Positions 24,238 through 33,060 of a stretch of DNA of 64,000 bases are shown here, one piece after another (within the stretch, counting starts at the first letter, position 1; each line of letters opens with the position of its first letter). The stretch comes from JAWKWH01 sp965204295 (GTDB lineage Bacteria > Pseudomonadota > Alphaproteobacteria > Rhizobiales > Rhizobiaceae): NCBI GenBank assembly GCA_965204295.1, contig OZ241973.1, positions 186,001 through 250,000 on the forward strand. The letters are read 5' to 3'. The translations under genes were made by a program, and so were the position numbers. Under the pieces are notes generated by a model that was given only the letters and a program-made list of their open reading frames with translations, did not search any database and was not told where the DNA came from.

Positions 24238-25656
24238 ATGAGCAGCGAACCCGTTCATGTCATCGGCGGCGGTCTTGCCGGTTCGGAGGCCGCCTGGCGG
24301 ATCGCCAATGCCGGCGTACCGGCGATCCTGCACGAAATGCGGCCCGTGCGGATGACGGATGCGCACAAGACCGACGGGCTGGCCGAACTGGTCTGCTCCA
24401 ATTCATTCAGATCCGATGACGCCGAAACCAGCGCTGTCGGACTGCTGCATGCCGAAATGCGGCTGGCGAATTCCCTGATCATGGCGTCGGGCGACGCCAA
24501 CCGGGTTCCGGCCGGCGGAGCCCTGGCGGTGGACCGGGACGGATTTTCGGCGGCGGTCACGGCAAGGCTGGAAGCGCATCCGCTCATCAAAATCAGGCGG
24601 GAGGAAGTGACCGGCCCGCCGCCTCGCGACTGGGACCAGGCAATCGTCGCGACGGGACCTCTCACCGCGCCATCGCTGGCCGGGGCGATCGCAAAAGAGA
24701 CCGGCGCGGACGCGCTCGCCTTCTTCGACGCCATCGCGCCGATCGTGCATTTCGACACGATCGACATGGAAACGGCATGGTTTCAATCGCGCTACGACAA
24801 GACCGGACCGGGGGGAACCGGCAGGGACTACATCAATTGTCCGATGGACCGGGAGCAATATGAAACGTTCGTCGCCCGTATGCTCGATGGAGAAAAAACC
24901 GAATTCAGGGAGTGGGAAGGCACGCCCTATTTCGACGGCTGTCTGCCGATCGAGGCGATGGCGGAGCGCGGACCGGAGACGCCGCGCCATGGTCCGATGA
25001 AACCGATGGGACTGACCAATGCGCACAAGCCGGAGGAAAAACCCCACGCCGTCGTGCAACTGCGTCAGGACAATGCGCTCGGCACGCTCTACAACATGGT
25101 CGGATTCCAGACGAAACTGAAACATGGCGAACAGGCGCGCATTTTCCGCACCATCCCGGGGCTGGAGTCGGCGGAATTCGCGCGCCTGGGCGGATTGCAC
25201 CGCAACACATATATCAATTCACCCGAACTGCTCGACGGTTCCCTGCAACTCAAATCCCGACGGGGATTGCGGTTCGCCGGACAGATCACCGGCTGCGAAG
25301 GCTATGTGGAAAGCGCGGCGATCGGCCTGCTGGCCGGGCTCTTCGCCGCCGCCGCCCGGTCGGGCGGCCCCCTCCCCGCACCGCCCGGGACAACCGCGTT
25401 CGGCGCGTTGCTGCACCATATTACCGGCGGGCATCTCAGCTACGATGACGAGCCGGGAAAACGTTCATTCCAACCGATGAACGTCAATTTCGGCCTGTTC
25501 CCGCCATTGCCGGAGGGCGCGGTCCGCAAACCCGAAGGCCAGAAGCGTTTTCGCGGCAGGGAAAAAACCGTCGCCAGGAAAAGGGCGGTTACGGCGCGTG
25601 CGCTGGCGGACTGCCGGACGTGGCTGGCGAGGGCGGAAGCGGCTGTCCGGTCGTGA
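24238..25656 (+). CDS. trmFO: Methylenetetrahydrofolate-tRNA (uracil-54-C5)-methyltransferase
   Basis: Makes 5-methyluridine at position 54 of the tRNA T loop using methylenetetrahydrofolate and FADH2. The 472-residue protein begins with the FAD-binding VHVIGGGLAGSEAAWRIANA. It contains the diagnostic MRPVRMTDAHKTDGLAELVC and SNSFRSDDAETSAVGLLHAE blocks. Also visible are NCPMDREQYETFV, the MKPMGLTNAHKPEEKPHAVV block and FAGQITGCEGYVESAAIGLL. Length matches the GidA-related TrmFO family. The start at 24238 lacks a clear ribosome-binding site but gives the usual N terminus. Downstream, convergent, is the DUF4153 gene. Confidence 0.96.
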   Translation: MSSEPVHVIGGGLAGSEAAWRIANAGVPAILHEMRPVRMTDAHKTDGLAELVCSNSFRSDDAETSAVGLLHAEMRLANSLIMASGDANRVPAGGALAVDRDGFSAAVTARLEAHPLIKIRREEVTGPPPRDWDQAIVATGPLTAPSLAGAIAKETGADALAFFDAIAPIVHFDTIDMETAWFQSRYDKTGPGGTGRDYINCPMDREQYETFVARMLDGEKTEFREWEGTPYFDGCLPIEAMAERGPETPRHGPMKPMGLTNAHKPEEKPHAVVQLRQDNALGTLYNMVGFQTKLKHGEQARIFRTIPGLESAEFARLGGLHRNTYINSPELLDGSLQLKSRRGLRFAGQITGCEGYVESAAIGLLAGLFAAAARSGGPLPAPPGTTAFGALLHHITGGHLSYDDEPGKRSFQPMNVNFGLFPPLPEGAVRKPEGQKRFRGREKTVARKRAVTARALADCRTWLARAEAAVRS

Positions 25657-25724
25657 GCCGGCCCGACAAGGCCAACGGCATGACGTTCAGGGCGAATCGG
25701 GACTGGAAAATTCGCCGAAGACGG

Positions 25725-27638
25725 CTACTTCCAATCCCGCGATTTCAGCAAAAGCGTGAACGAGATCGCGTTAACTTTGGGTCCGGGCTGTCGTTCGCCA
25801 TGGAGTTCCCGGACGATCAGCCGCAAGACCTTATCGCCCGATTTTAGCTCCAGAGTTGGCGGTTCTTCCGCTGGTGCGGCAGCCAATTCGAGGATTCGAT
25901 CTTCGGGAATCGCGAATCGGACGGCGCTTTCGCGCCATTTTACCGAGATTTCACCATTGAGCAGAAACATCTCCATCTCGCCGTTCGGCAGTTCTATCTT
26001 GCCGTTCGGCATTCCGACCCCGCGTCCCGCGCGCTCGTCGCCATTGCCCAGCAGGCGCATCCGCGGCAGAACGAGATCGAACCCGGCCATATCGACCGCC
26101 CGTTCCGTCCCGAAACGGCGATCGAATGACAGATTTTCCCCCCGGTCCGAGTAGGCGTGGGGATTGAGTCCGTAAGCATTGGCGACCAGATTCAAATCCT
26201 CGTGCGCGGAGCGCCGCCAACGCGGTTTTTCCTCCAGTTCGACACTTTCGGGTTTGACGGCGCCCAGTCCGTTGTGGCGCGACAGCAACCGCAGTGCGGA
26301 AACCGCGTCAGCCTCGGTCGCGGCGTCAAGCGGTTTGGTCTCCATGAGCGCGAAAAACCGCTTGGCCTGGCTCGATATCGACAGTCCGACGACGCCCTGC
26401 GGCCCGAAACCCGCCAGGCACAATGCGAATACGGGAATGGCGGCAATCAGGCGAATGTCGCCACGCAACGATCGAAACAACTGGGACAGCACGATTGCAG
26501 ATGCCACGAGGCCGTAGAGCACCAGCAGATATCGTTCCGGAGTCACGCCATATTGCCCGATCCGTAGCGAGGCGGCGTGGAAAAGCAACGCCAGCGGAAC
26601 CGGCATGACGAACGGCCAGATCCGCAACAGCAGCCGCATCGGCGCGCGCGCGGCGCTCCGGAACGGTGCGGTGAGGAGCAGCGAACCGAACACGCAAAAG
26701 CCATAGCCGAGCACCAGCCAGCCGATCTGGTTCTTGGGCGCTTCGCCGGCGACGATCACCTTCGCGGCATAGGCGTGCAGGATCAGGGCGTAGACGATCA
26801 GCAGCGGCGCGGCGACGAAATCGCCAAGCACACGCATGCCGATTGACATATATTGTCCGTCACTTGCGACGATCTGTTCATCGAAACGTTCAGGGATGCG
26901 CCCAAGGCCGAACAGCGGCGCGAGGAACAGGCCGGTCGTCGACCAGACGTAACGATAAAGATTGTCGGCTAAGTCAAATCCGAACAGATAGGTCAGGCTG
27001 AGCAGGATGGCCGATATGCCGCCGGCCGCCAGCGCCATCGCCAGCCCGCCCAGCACGACCGCGAATATGAACCGGACACAGAACAGCCAGAACGATCCCG
27101 CCGTTCCGCGCCGGATGAAAGGCGAAACGACCGCCAGGCCGGGGAGCGCGGGCAGCACAACCCATTCATACGCCATCGTCCGGTCGGCATACCAGACCAG
27201 CAGAAAGGCGGCCGACGCGACGACGACGGAGACGATGAGGCCGGTTCCGGGCCGACGCCCGCCTGCCTCGCACCAAAGAACCGCGGCGAGCGACGCCATG
27301 GTGGCCGCCAGCAGAGCAAGAAAGACGTGCCGGTCGATGTCGACGATCCAGGAAAACCCGGCGTTGGCCAGATTGGAGTTCATCGCCAGCGCGAACAGCA
27401 GGATCGCGGTGACCGGAAAGCGCAGGGCCGCGGCGCATGCGCCCCCGATCATGTCGAAGGCGACGGCTTTCCATCCCGATCCGCTTTCGGCGCGCGCCAC
27501 GGCTATTCCGCCGCTTCCGGCGCGTCGCGAAACGGGCCGGGCGCGCCGGTCGACTCGACCGGCGCCGCGACGCCTCCGACACCGAACGCTACCGGCGGGG
27601 CCGGGATTTCCAACGGCATTTGCGCCTCCGCGCTTCAT
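25725..27638 (-). CDS. DUF4153 domain membrane protein
   Basis: A polytopic protein with about twelve hydrophobic segments in the N-terminal two thirds and a soluble C-terminal part of ~200 residues rich in charged residues. Sequence blocks such as FWLFCVRFIFAVVLGGLAMA, NLYRYVWSTTGLFLAPLFGL and LLIVYALILHAYAAKVIVAG match the DUF4153 family, which has no assigned function. The start is uncertain: 27638 (ATG), 27500 (GTG) or 27452 (ATG, just before the first membrane segment) are possible. The frame stays open further upstream within the phytoene-synthase-like gene, but that is an artefact of overlapping GC-rich sequence. Last gene of the long minus-strand block. Confidence 0.78.
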   Translation of the reverse strand: MKRGGANAVGNPGPAGSVRCRRRRGAGRVDRRARPVSRRAGSGGIAVARAESGSGWKAVAFDMIGGACAAALRFPVTAILLFALAMNSNLANAGFSWIVDIDRHVFLALLAATMASLAAVLWCEAGGRRPGTGLIVSVVVASAAFLLVWYADRTMAYEWVVLPALPGLAVVSPFIRRGTAGSFWLFCVRFIFAVVLGGLAMALAAGGISAILLSLTYLFGFDLADNLYRYVWSTTGLFLAPLFGLGRIPERFDEQIVASDGQYMSIGMRVLGDFVAAPLLIVYALILHAYAAKVIVAGEAPKNQIGWLVLGYGFCVFGSLLLTAPFRSAARAPMRLLLRIWPFVMPVPLALLFHAASLRIGQYGVTPERYLLVLYGLVASAIVLSQLFRSLRGDIRLIAAIPVFALCLAGFGPQGVVGLSISSQAKRFFALMETKPLDAATEADAVSALRLLSRHNGLGAVKPESVELEEKPRWRRSAHEDLNLVANAYGLNPHAYSDRGENLSFDRRFGTERAVDMAGFDLVLPRMRLLGNGDERAGRGVGMPNGKIELPNGEMEMFLLNGEISVKWRESAVRFAIPEDRILELAAAPAEEPPTLELKSGDKVLRLIVRELHGERQPGPKVNAISFTLLLKSRDWK

Positions 27639-27681
27639 CGATCCACTCTTGTGCGGTAAATTCCGGCGTTCCGCAAGGCCG

Positions 27682-28518
27682 TCAGCGCCAGCCGAACATC
27701 GCCCTGCGAAAGACGATCGCCGACTGACGCAGAGGCGAAAGCGCGGGCGGATGGCGAAAGACATCGCCGCTGGCCCGTTCCAGTCCGCGCAGCCAGGCCC
27801 CGGCGGTCGCGGCGGGCAAATGCGCCGGGCGCAGCGTTCGCGGCAATTCGCGAGCCCGGCGCTCGAACCGCACCGCATGCTCGCGGCCCAGCGCGATCAT
27901 GGCGTTTACCGCCCTCAAGGCGGGGTTATTCGCCTCCGGCGCAATCATGTCCTCAACCGTCGCGCCGGCCGCGCTCAGCATGTCCAGAGGAATGAAACAC
28001 TGACCGCGACCGCGATGGACCGGCAACAAGGACAACAGCCCGGCAATCGCCATCGCGCAGCCCGCATGCCCCGCCGTTCCGCCGAACGGGGTCGCGGCCT
28101 CCTTGTCCAGAATCAATCCCGACAGCCGGATCAGCGCCCCGGCCGTTTCGCCGCAATAGCCTTCGAGATCGGCGCGGGTCGGTATCGGATCGCCGTATAA
28201 TTCGAGCCTTCGCGCCTCAAGCATGTTGTCGAAAGCGTCAATCGGCAGATTGCGGTTTTCGATCGCCGATCGCAGTGCGGCGGCGACGGGATGTCCGGCG
28301 GATTCGGTTTCGGACCGGCCGCCGATCGCGTCACGCCACCACCTGAGGCGCATTTCACCGGCCATCGGTTCCCGCACCGCGTCGCGGATGCGCGACACTT
28401 CGACGTTGAAGGCGAACAGAGCCAGAAGCGCTTTTCGACGCTCCTCCGGCGCATACAGCGAGGCCGTATATCGGAGCCGGTCGGATGTTCTGACGATCTC
28501 GTCAACCGGATCGATCAT
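27682..28518 (-). CDS. Squalene/phytoene synthase family protein, NDUFAF6-like
   Basis: A 278-residue all-helical protein of the trans-isoprenyl diphosphate synthase head-to-head family. It lacks the catalytic Asp-rich motifs. The region that should read like D-x-x-x-D is LLALFAFNVEVSRIRDAVRE, and the second motif region is GHAGCAMAIAGLLSLLP. It is therefore unlikely to make squalene or phytoene. This degenerate subgroup includes mitochondrial NDUFAF6, a respiratory complex I assembly factor, and alphaproteobacteria carry close relatives. Its direct neighbour is an NDUFAF3-like gene, which strengthens the assembly-factor interpretation. RLRYTASLYAPEERRKALLA is the usual N terminus. Confidence 0.8.
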   Translation of the reverse strand: MIDPVDEIVRTSDRLRYTASLYAPEERRKALLALFAFNVEVSRIRDAVREPMAGEMRLRWWRDAIGGRSETESAGHPVAAALRSAIENRNLPIDAFDNMLEARRLELYGDPIPTRADLEGYCGETAGALIRLSGLILDKEAATPFGGTAGHAGCAMAIAGLLSLLPVHRGRGQCFIPLDMLSAAGATVEDMIAPEANNPALRAVNAMIALGREHAVRFERRARELPRTLRPAHLPAATAGAWLRGLERASGDVFRHPPALSPLRQSAIVFRRAMFGWR

Positions 28519-28523
28519 CGGTT

Positions 28524-28919
28524 TTAGTCCACTGCGAGCAGCGCGGCGGCGACGGCCCGGTTTTCAGCCAGGAGGACATTGAACGTCCGAACCGCAGCGC
28601 CCGTCGACATGGCGTCGGCTGAAATTCCATATTCGCGAAACCGGTTCCGTAGTCGATCGTCGATCGGTTTCAGAGCAGCACCGCTTCCGATCAACAGGAT
28701 TTCGATGCCGGCGGCCTCGACCAGGACATCGGCGAAATCGTCTTCGCTCAACCGGGCCGGGTCCCGCGGCTCCCAGCCATGCACCCCCGACGGCAGGCAG
28801 AGCAGCGACCCACGGTGCGATGTGCCCGCGAAGCGAAAACCGCCATTGCCATAGGCGTCGACCGGCGCCCGGCCGGGATAGTGAGCCTCGCGAATTTCGA
28901 TACCGTCCGGCAAAGCCAA
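28524..28919 (-). CDS. MTH938/NDUFAF3-like domain protein
   Basis: A 131-residue protein of the MTH938/DUF498 family: YPGRAPVDAYGNGGFRFAGT, then GSLLCLPSGVHGWEP, EILLIGSGAALKPIDDRLRN and GISADAMSTGAAVRTFNVLL. The human member NDUFAF3 assists assembly of respiratory complex I. The TTG start at 28919 lies a few bases after the secDF stop with GGCGGA between. It is read right after secDF and directly before the NDUFAF6-like gene, suggesting joint expression with membrane-insertion functions. Confidence 0.88.
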   Translation of the reverse strand: MALPDGIEIREAHYPGRAPVDAYGNGGFRFAGTSHRGSLLCLPSGVHGWEPRDPARLSEDDFADVLVEAAGIEILLIGSGAALKPIDDRLRNRFREYGISADAMSTGAAVRTFNVLLAENRAVAAALLAVD

Positions 28920-28926
28920 TCCGCCG

Positions 28927-31485
28927 TCAGGTGGCGGCCTGTTCGCCGCCCGCGCCGCCGCTTTCCTCCTTTTCCTCCACGAACACCCTGCCCGGACGAA
29001 GCCGGAACAGGATAAGGAGCGGCGCCGCGATGAAGATGGATGAGTATGTGCCGATCAGAACGCCGAAAATCATCGCCGCCGTAAACGAACGAATGACCTC
29101 GCCGCCGAATACATACAACGCGGCCAGCGCCAGAATCGTGGTGACCGAGGTCAGCACCGTGCGTGACAGCATCTGGTTCATCGACAGATCGAGAAGAGCG
29201 GGAAGCGACAGCTTCTTGAACCGGCGCAAATTCTCCCGTACCCGGTCATAGACCACGACCGTGTCATTGAGCGAGTAGCCGACAATGGTCAGTATCGCCG
29301 CGATCGACGACAGGTTGAACTCGATTCCGGTCACGACAAAGAAGCCTATCGTCATGATCACATCGTGCGTGGTCGCGGCGATCGCGCCTATGGCGAACTG
29401 CCATTCAAACCGAATCCAGATGTAGATCAGGATCGCCACAAGCGACGCCAGCACACCGATCGTGCCGGCGCGCGCCAGTTCGCCCGACACCGTCGGGCCG
29501 ACGGATTCGACGCGGCGAATATCGTAATCGGATTCGAGGTCGCCGCGGACCCTGGCCACGACGGTCTGTTCGGCATTCTCGCCGCCGCCCTGAGCCTCGA
29601 CCCGGATTAGTACATCGGCGGGCGCGCCAAACTCCTGCACCTGCACGTCGCCCAGATCGAGATCGCCGAGCCTCGCGCGGATTGCGCCGATGTCGGCATC
29701 GCCCTGTTTCGACCGGACCTCGATCATCGTGCCGCCCTTGAAGTCGATGCCGTAATTCATGTCGAGCATCGCGAACAGGGCGAGCGCGGCCACAAGAGCG
29801 GCGGCGGATCCGGTGAAGGCGACCCGCCGAAGCCACATGAACGGGATTTTCGTGTCGACGGGAACGACGGTCGCCGGCGCTTTCGGCAACTCCTTCGGCC
29901 GGGCCCGCCTGACCCATTCGGCGATCATCCAGCGCGTCAGCGTGAAGGCCGTGAAAAGGGTCGATCCAATGCCGATCGCCAGCGTGACCGCAAACCCCTT
30001 CACCGGACCCGTGCCCAGGTAGAACAGGATTACCGCCGCGATCAGCGTCGTCACGTTGGCGTCGACAATGGTGGTCAACGCCCGCGTGAAGCCGGAGTCG
30101 ATCGCCTGGATAATGGAACGGCCCGCGCGCCGTTCCTCGCGTATGCGCTCATAGATCAGCACATTGGAATCGACGGCCATTCCGATGGTCAGCACGATGC
30201 CCGCGATGCCCGGCAGGGTGAGCGTCGCGCCGAGTGCCGACAGGACCGCGATGACGATGGTGACGTTCACCACCAGCGCCACATTGGCGATGACGCCAAG
30301 AAGTCCGTAGGCGGCCAGCATGAAAACCAGCACCAGGATCGAGCCGATGATGCCCGCGATCTCGCCGGCGCGGATGGAATCGGCGCCCAGGCTGGGGCCG
30401 ACCGTTCGCTCCTCGATGATCGTCAATGTGGCGGGCAAGGCGCCGGCGCGAAGCAGGACGGCGAGATCGTTGGCGCTCTCGACGGTGAAATTGCCCGATA
30501 TCTGACCGGAACCGCCCAGGATCGGCTCTCGAATTTGCGGCGCCGAAATCACCTGCCCATCGAGAATGATGGCGAACAGGCGTCCGACATTCCGCTGCGT
30601 GGCCTGACCGAATCTCTGTGCGCCCTTGGTGTCGAAACGGAACGTCACGATCGGCTCGTTGGTCTGTTGGTCGAAAGACGCCTGAGCGTCGGTCAGGCTT
30701 TCGCCCGAAACAATCACCCGATCCTCGATCAGATAGGGAACGGGCGGATCGTCGGTCGAATACATGACCGAGGTGCCCGCGGGCGGACGCCCCTCGATCG
30801 CCTCCTGCACCGGGACGGACTGATCGACCATCTGGAAGGTCAGATACGCGGTCTGGTTCAGGATTTCCTTCAGGCGTTGCGGATCGCCAAGGCCCGGAAC
30901 CTGCACGAGGATGCGATCGGCGCCCTGCCGCTGGATCACCGGTTCGGTGGTGCCCAGTTCGTTGACGCGGCGGCTGATAACCTCGATGGACTGGGTCAGA
31001 GCGGATGAAACACGGTAGTCGATGCCGGCTTCCGTCAACGCGAACCGGAACAGCCCGCTCTCCGGTTCGTCGAAATCGAGTTCGTTGATGACGCCGCCGC
31101 CGAACAGTCCGGCCTGAACCGGCTGGAGCAGCGGCTCAAGCGTGGTTTTCGCCTGCTCGATATCGGCGGAATTGCGGATGCGCACCTGTACGACGCGGCC
31201 CGCTCCCGACAAGCCGGTATAACCGATGCGCGCCTCGCGCAGCAGGCGACGCACATCGTCGCGCGTGGTTTTCAGGCGGTCTTCGATCAGGTCGTCGCGC
31301 TCGAGCCTCAGCAGGATGTGCGACCCGCCTTGCAGGTCCAGTCCGAGCGTGAGCGGTTTTTTCGGCGCCCAGGAAGGAAGCGAGGCGAGACTCGACGGTG
31401 AAATGACGTTGGGCGCGGCGTACAGGAAGGCCAGCGCGACCGACAGCCAGATCAGAATCGTCTTCCAGCGCGAAAAATGAAGCAT
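28927..31485 (-). CDS. secDF: Protein translocase subunit SecDF (fused)
   Basis: An 852-residue fusion of SecD and SecF, the accessory subunits that use the proton-motive force to finish Sec-dependent export. The SecD half (about residues 1-520) has TM1, the periplasmic region beginning LTLGLDLQGGSHILLRLERD, and five clustered helices including GMAVDSNVLIYERIREERRA. The SecF half (from about 545) repeats the layout with LDMNYGIDFKGGTMIEVRS and YSLNDTVVVYDRVRENLRR. Fused SecDF is known from several lineages, including alphaproteobacteria. It lies immediately downstream of yajC, its membrane partner. Confidence 0.96.
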   Translation of the reverse strand: MLHFSRWKTILIWLSVALAFLYAAPNVISPSSLASLPSWAPKKPLTLGLDLQGGSHILLRLERDDLIEDRLKTTRDDVRRLLREARIGYTGLSGAGRVVQVRIRNSADIEQAKTTLEPLLQPVQAGLFGGGVINELDFDEPESGLFRFALTEAGIDYRVSSALTQSIEVISRRVNELGTTEPVIQRQGADRILVQVPGLGDPQRLKEILNQTAYLTFQMVDQSVPVQEAIEGRPPAGTSVMYSTDDPPVPYLIEDRVIVSGESLTDAQASFDQQTNEPIVTFRFDTKGAQRFGQATQRNVGRLFAIILDGQVISAPQIREPILGGSGQISGNFTVESANDLAVLLRAGALPATLTIIEERTVGPSLGADSIRAGEIAGIIGSILVLVFMLAAYGLLGVIANVALVVNVTIVIAVLSALGATLTLPGIAGIVLTIGMAVDSNVLIYERIREERRAGRSIIQAIDSGFTRALTTIVDANVTTLIAAVILFYLGTGPVKGFAVTLAIGIGSTLFTAFTLTRWMIAEWVRRARPKELPKAPATVVPVDTKIPFMWLRRVAFTGSAAALVAALALFAMLDMNYGIDFKGGTMIEVRSKQGDADIGAIRARLGDLDLGDVQVQEFGAPADVLIRVEAQGGGENAEQTVVARVRGDLESDYDIRRVESVGPTVSGELARAGTIGVLASLVAILIYIWIRFEWQFAIGAIAATTHDVIMTIGFFVVTGIEFNLSSIAAILTIVGYSLNDTVVVYDRVRENLRRFKKLSLPALLDLSMNQMLSRTVLTSVTTILALAALYVFGGEVIRSFTAAMIFGVLIGTYSSIFIAAPLLILFRLRPGRVFVEEKEESGGAGGEQAAT

Positions 31486-31539
31486 CTCGATTTTTTGCCT
31501 GTATGTACCGGTCTGTATGGGAATCGGCCGAATTCGCCG

Positions 31540-31896
31540 CTATTTCTTGTTCTTGCCTTTCGGCGAATTCTGATTGGCGACCGGCTCACCCTTGACCCGG
31601 ACATCGGCGATCATATGGCGCATCGCGGTGACTTTCACACCGCCGCCAAGATCGACTTCGAGTTCCTGATCGTTGGTCACTTTCGTTACTTTCCCGACAA
31701 GACCGCCGCCGGTGACGACCGTATCGCCGCGGCGCACCGCAACGAGCATTTCCTCGCGCTTCTTGGCCTGTTGGCGCTGCGGCCGGATAATCAGAAAATA
31801 CATCACCACGAATATGAGGACGAACGGCAGCAGCATGCCGAAAATATTACCACCCCCGGCGATGCCCGCCTGCGCGTATGCCGGTGTTACAAGCAT
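31540..31896 (-). CDS. yajC: Preprotein translocase subunit YajC
   Basis: A 118-residue single-pass membrane protein: a short N-terminal segment (MLVTPAYAQAGIAGGG), one helix (FGMLLPFVLIFVVMYFLIIR) and a basic cytoplasmic domain starting PQRQQAKKREEMLVAVRRGD, with VVTGGGLVGKVTKVTNDQEL. YajC forms a complex with SecDF and YidC. The ATG at 31896 follows GGGAGAAACGG. It heads the yajC-secDF-NDUFAF3-like-NDUFAF6-like block and is divergent from the DUF815 ATPase gene. Confidence 0.95.
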   Translation of the reverse strand: MLVTPAYAQAGIAGGGNIFGMLLPFVLIFVVMYFLIIRPQRQQAKKREEMLVAVRRGDTVVTGGGLVGKVTKVTNDQELEVDLGGGVKVTAMRHMIADVRVKGEPVANQNSPKGKNKK

Positions 31897-32100
31897 CCGT
31901 TTCTCCCGGAAAATCAGTTTCCCGGCACCACCCGTCGGCATCGGCACCGGATTGAAAGTCCGCCGGAATATAGTCGGTCCTGCCGCCTTTGCAACCGGAA
32001 CGAGCGGTATTTCCCGGCTTTGGACCGGGGCCGGCTTTCACCGCCGGATTTGGCGTGATAAGCCGCACCGTGGTCGCGGGAATTATGGATTGCAGCGGCA

Positions 32101-32976
32101 ATGGCCGACGACGTATTGAAAGACATCAACCGGAACCTCGAACGTCTGGCCGGCGCCCTGGAGCGCATGGCTCCCGCCGCGCCGGAACGCCCCGATTTCG
32201 ACACGGCGAACTGTTTTGTCTGGACTCCGGAAACCGGCGCTCTGGAACCAGTCGCGGCGGTCAACCGCATCAGCATCTCGCTGATTCGCGGCGTTGATCG
32301 GGTTCGCGATATCCTCGTCGACAACACGAAACGGTTCGCCGGCGGATTTCCCGCCAACAATGTGCTGTTATGGGGTGCGCGCGGCATGGGAAAGTCCTCG
32401 CTCGTGAAGGCTGTTCACGCGCTTATGCTCGCGTCAAAAAGTTCCGGCAACAGATTGATATTGATAGAAATTCATCGAGAGGATATAGGCACGCTGCCGA
32501 AACTGATGTCGATTGTCAGGGACGCGGCGCACCGGTTCATCCTGTTTTGCGACGACCTGTCGTTCGACCATGACGATACCTCCTACAAATCGCTGAAGGC
32601 CGCCCTGGAAGGCGGCGTGGAGGGCCGGCCCGGCAACATCATTTTCTACGCGACCTCCAACCGGCGCCACCTGCTGCCGCGCGACATGATCGAGAACGAG
32701 CGCTCGACCGCGATCAATCCTTCGGAGGCGGTGGAGGAAAAAGTATCCCTTTCCGACCGGTTCGGACTATGGCTTGGATTTCACAACTGCTCCCAGGACG
32801 ATTATCTGGAAATGATCGACGCATATGCGGATTATCATGGTCTCCGCGTGGCCCCCGACCGGCTTCGGGCCGAGGCGCTGGAATGGTCGGCGACGAGGGG
32901 CGGCCGCTCCGGTCGCGTCGCGTTTCAGTTCATCCAGGATCTGGCGGGCCGATTGGGAAAATCCCTGAGCGATTGA
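32101..32976 (+). CDS. DUF815 family AAA-like ATP-binding protein
   Basis: A 291-residue P-loop ATPase of the DUF815 group. Walker A is NVLLWGARGMGKSSLVKAVH near residue 90. Walker B is RFILFCDDLSFDHDDTSYKS, followed by the sensor region IIFYATSNRRHLLPRDMIEN. The C-terminal lid contains DRFGLWLGFHNCSQDDYLEM and RGGRSGRVAFQFIQDLAGR. Function unknown. Commonly found next to yajC or secDF in alphaproteobacteria, as here (divergent from yajC). Confidence 0.9.
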   Translation: MADDVLKDINRNLERLAGALERMAPAAPERPDFDTANCFVWTPETGALEPVAAVNRISISLIRGVDRVRDILVDNTKRFAGGFPANNVLLWGARGMGKSSLVKAVHALMLASKSSGNRLILIEIHREDIGTLPKLMSIVRDAAHRFILFCDDLSFDHDDTSYKSLKAALEGGVEGRPGNIIFYATSNRRHLLPRDMIENERSTAINPSEAVEEKVSLSDRFGLWLGFHNCSQDDYLEMIDAYADYHGLRVAPDRLRAEALEWSATRGGRSGRVAFQFIQDLAGRLGKSLSD

Positions 32977-33060
32977 CGAGCGGAAAAACCCGCCGGCGAA
33001 ACCGGCTGGCCGTTCGACGGGTCGGAGGTCCGGACATCCGTCTTGACATGCTGAAACGGT

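Noticed and set aside
27639..27878. N-terminal extension of the DUF4153 protein into the phytoene-synthase-like gene
   Set aside because: Arg-rich and antisense-like composition with no family conservation; an artefact of GC-rich overlapping frames.
32992..33006. GCCGG-CGAAA-CCGGC between the convergent DUF815 and nlpD genes as a terminator
   Set aside because: Five-base stem and no T run; too weak to call.
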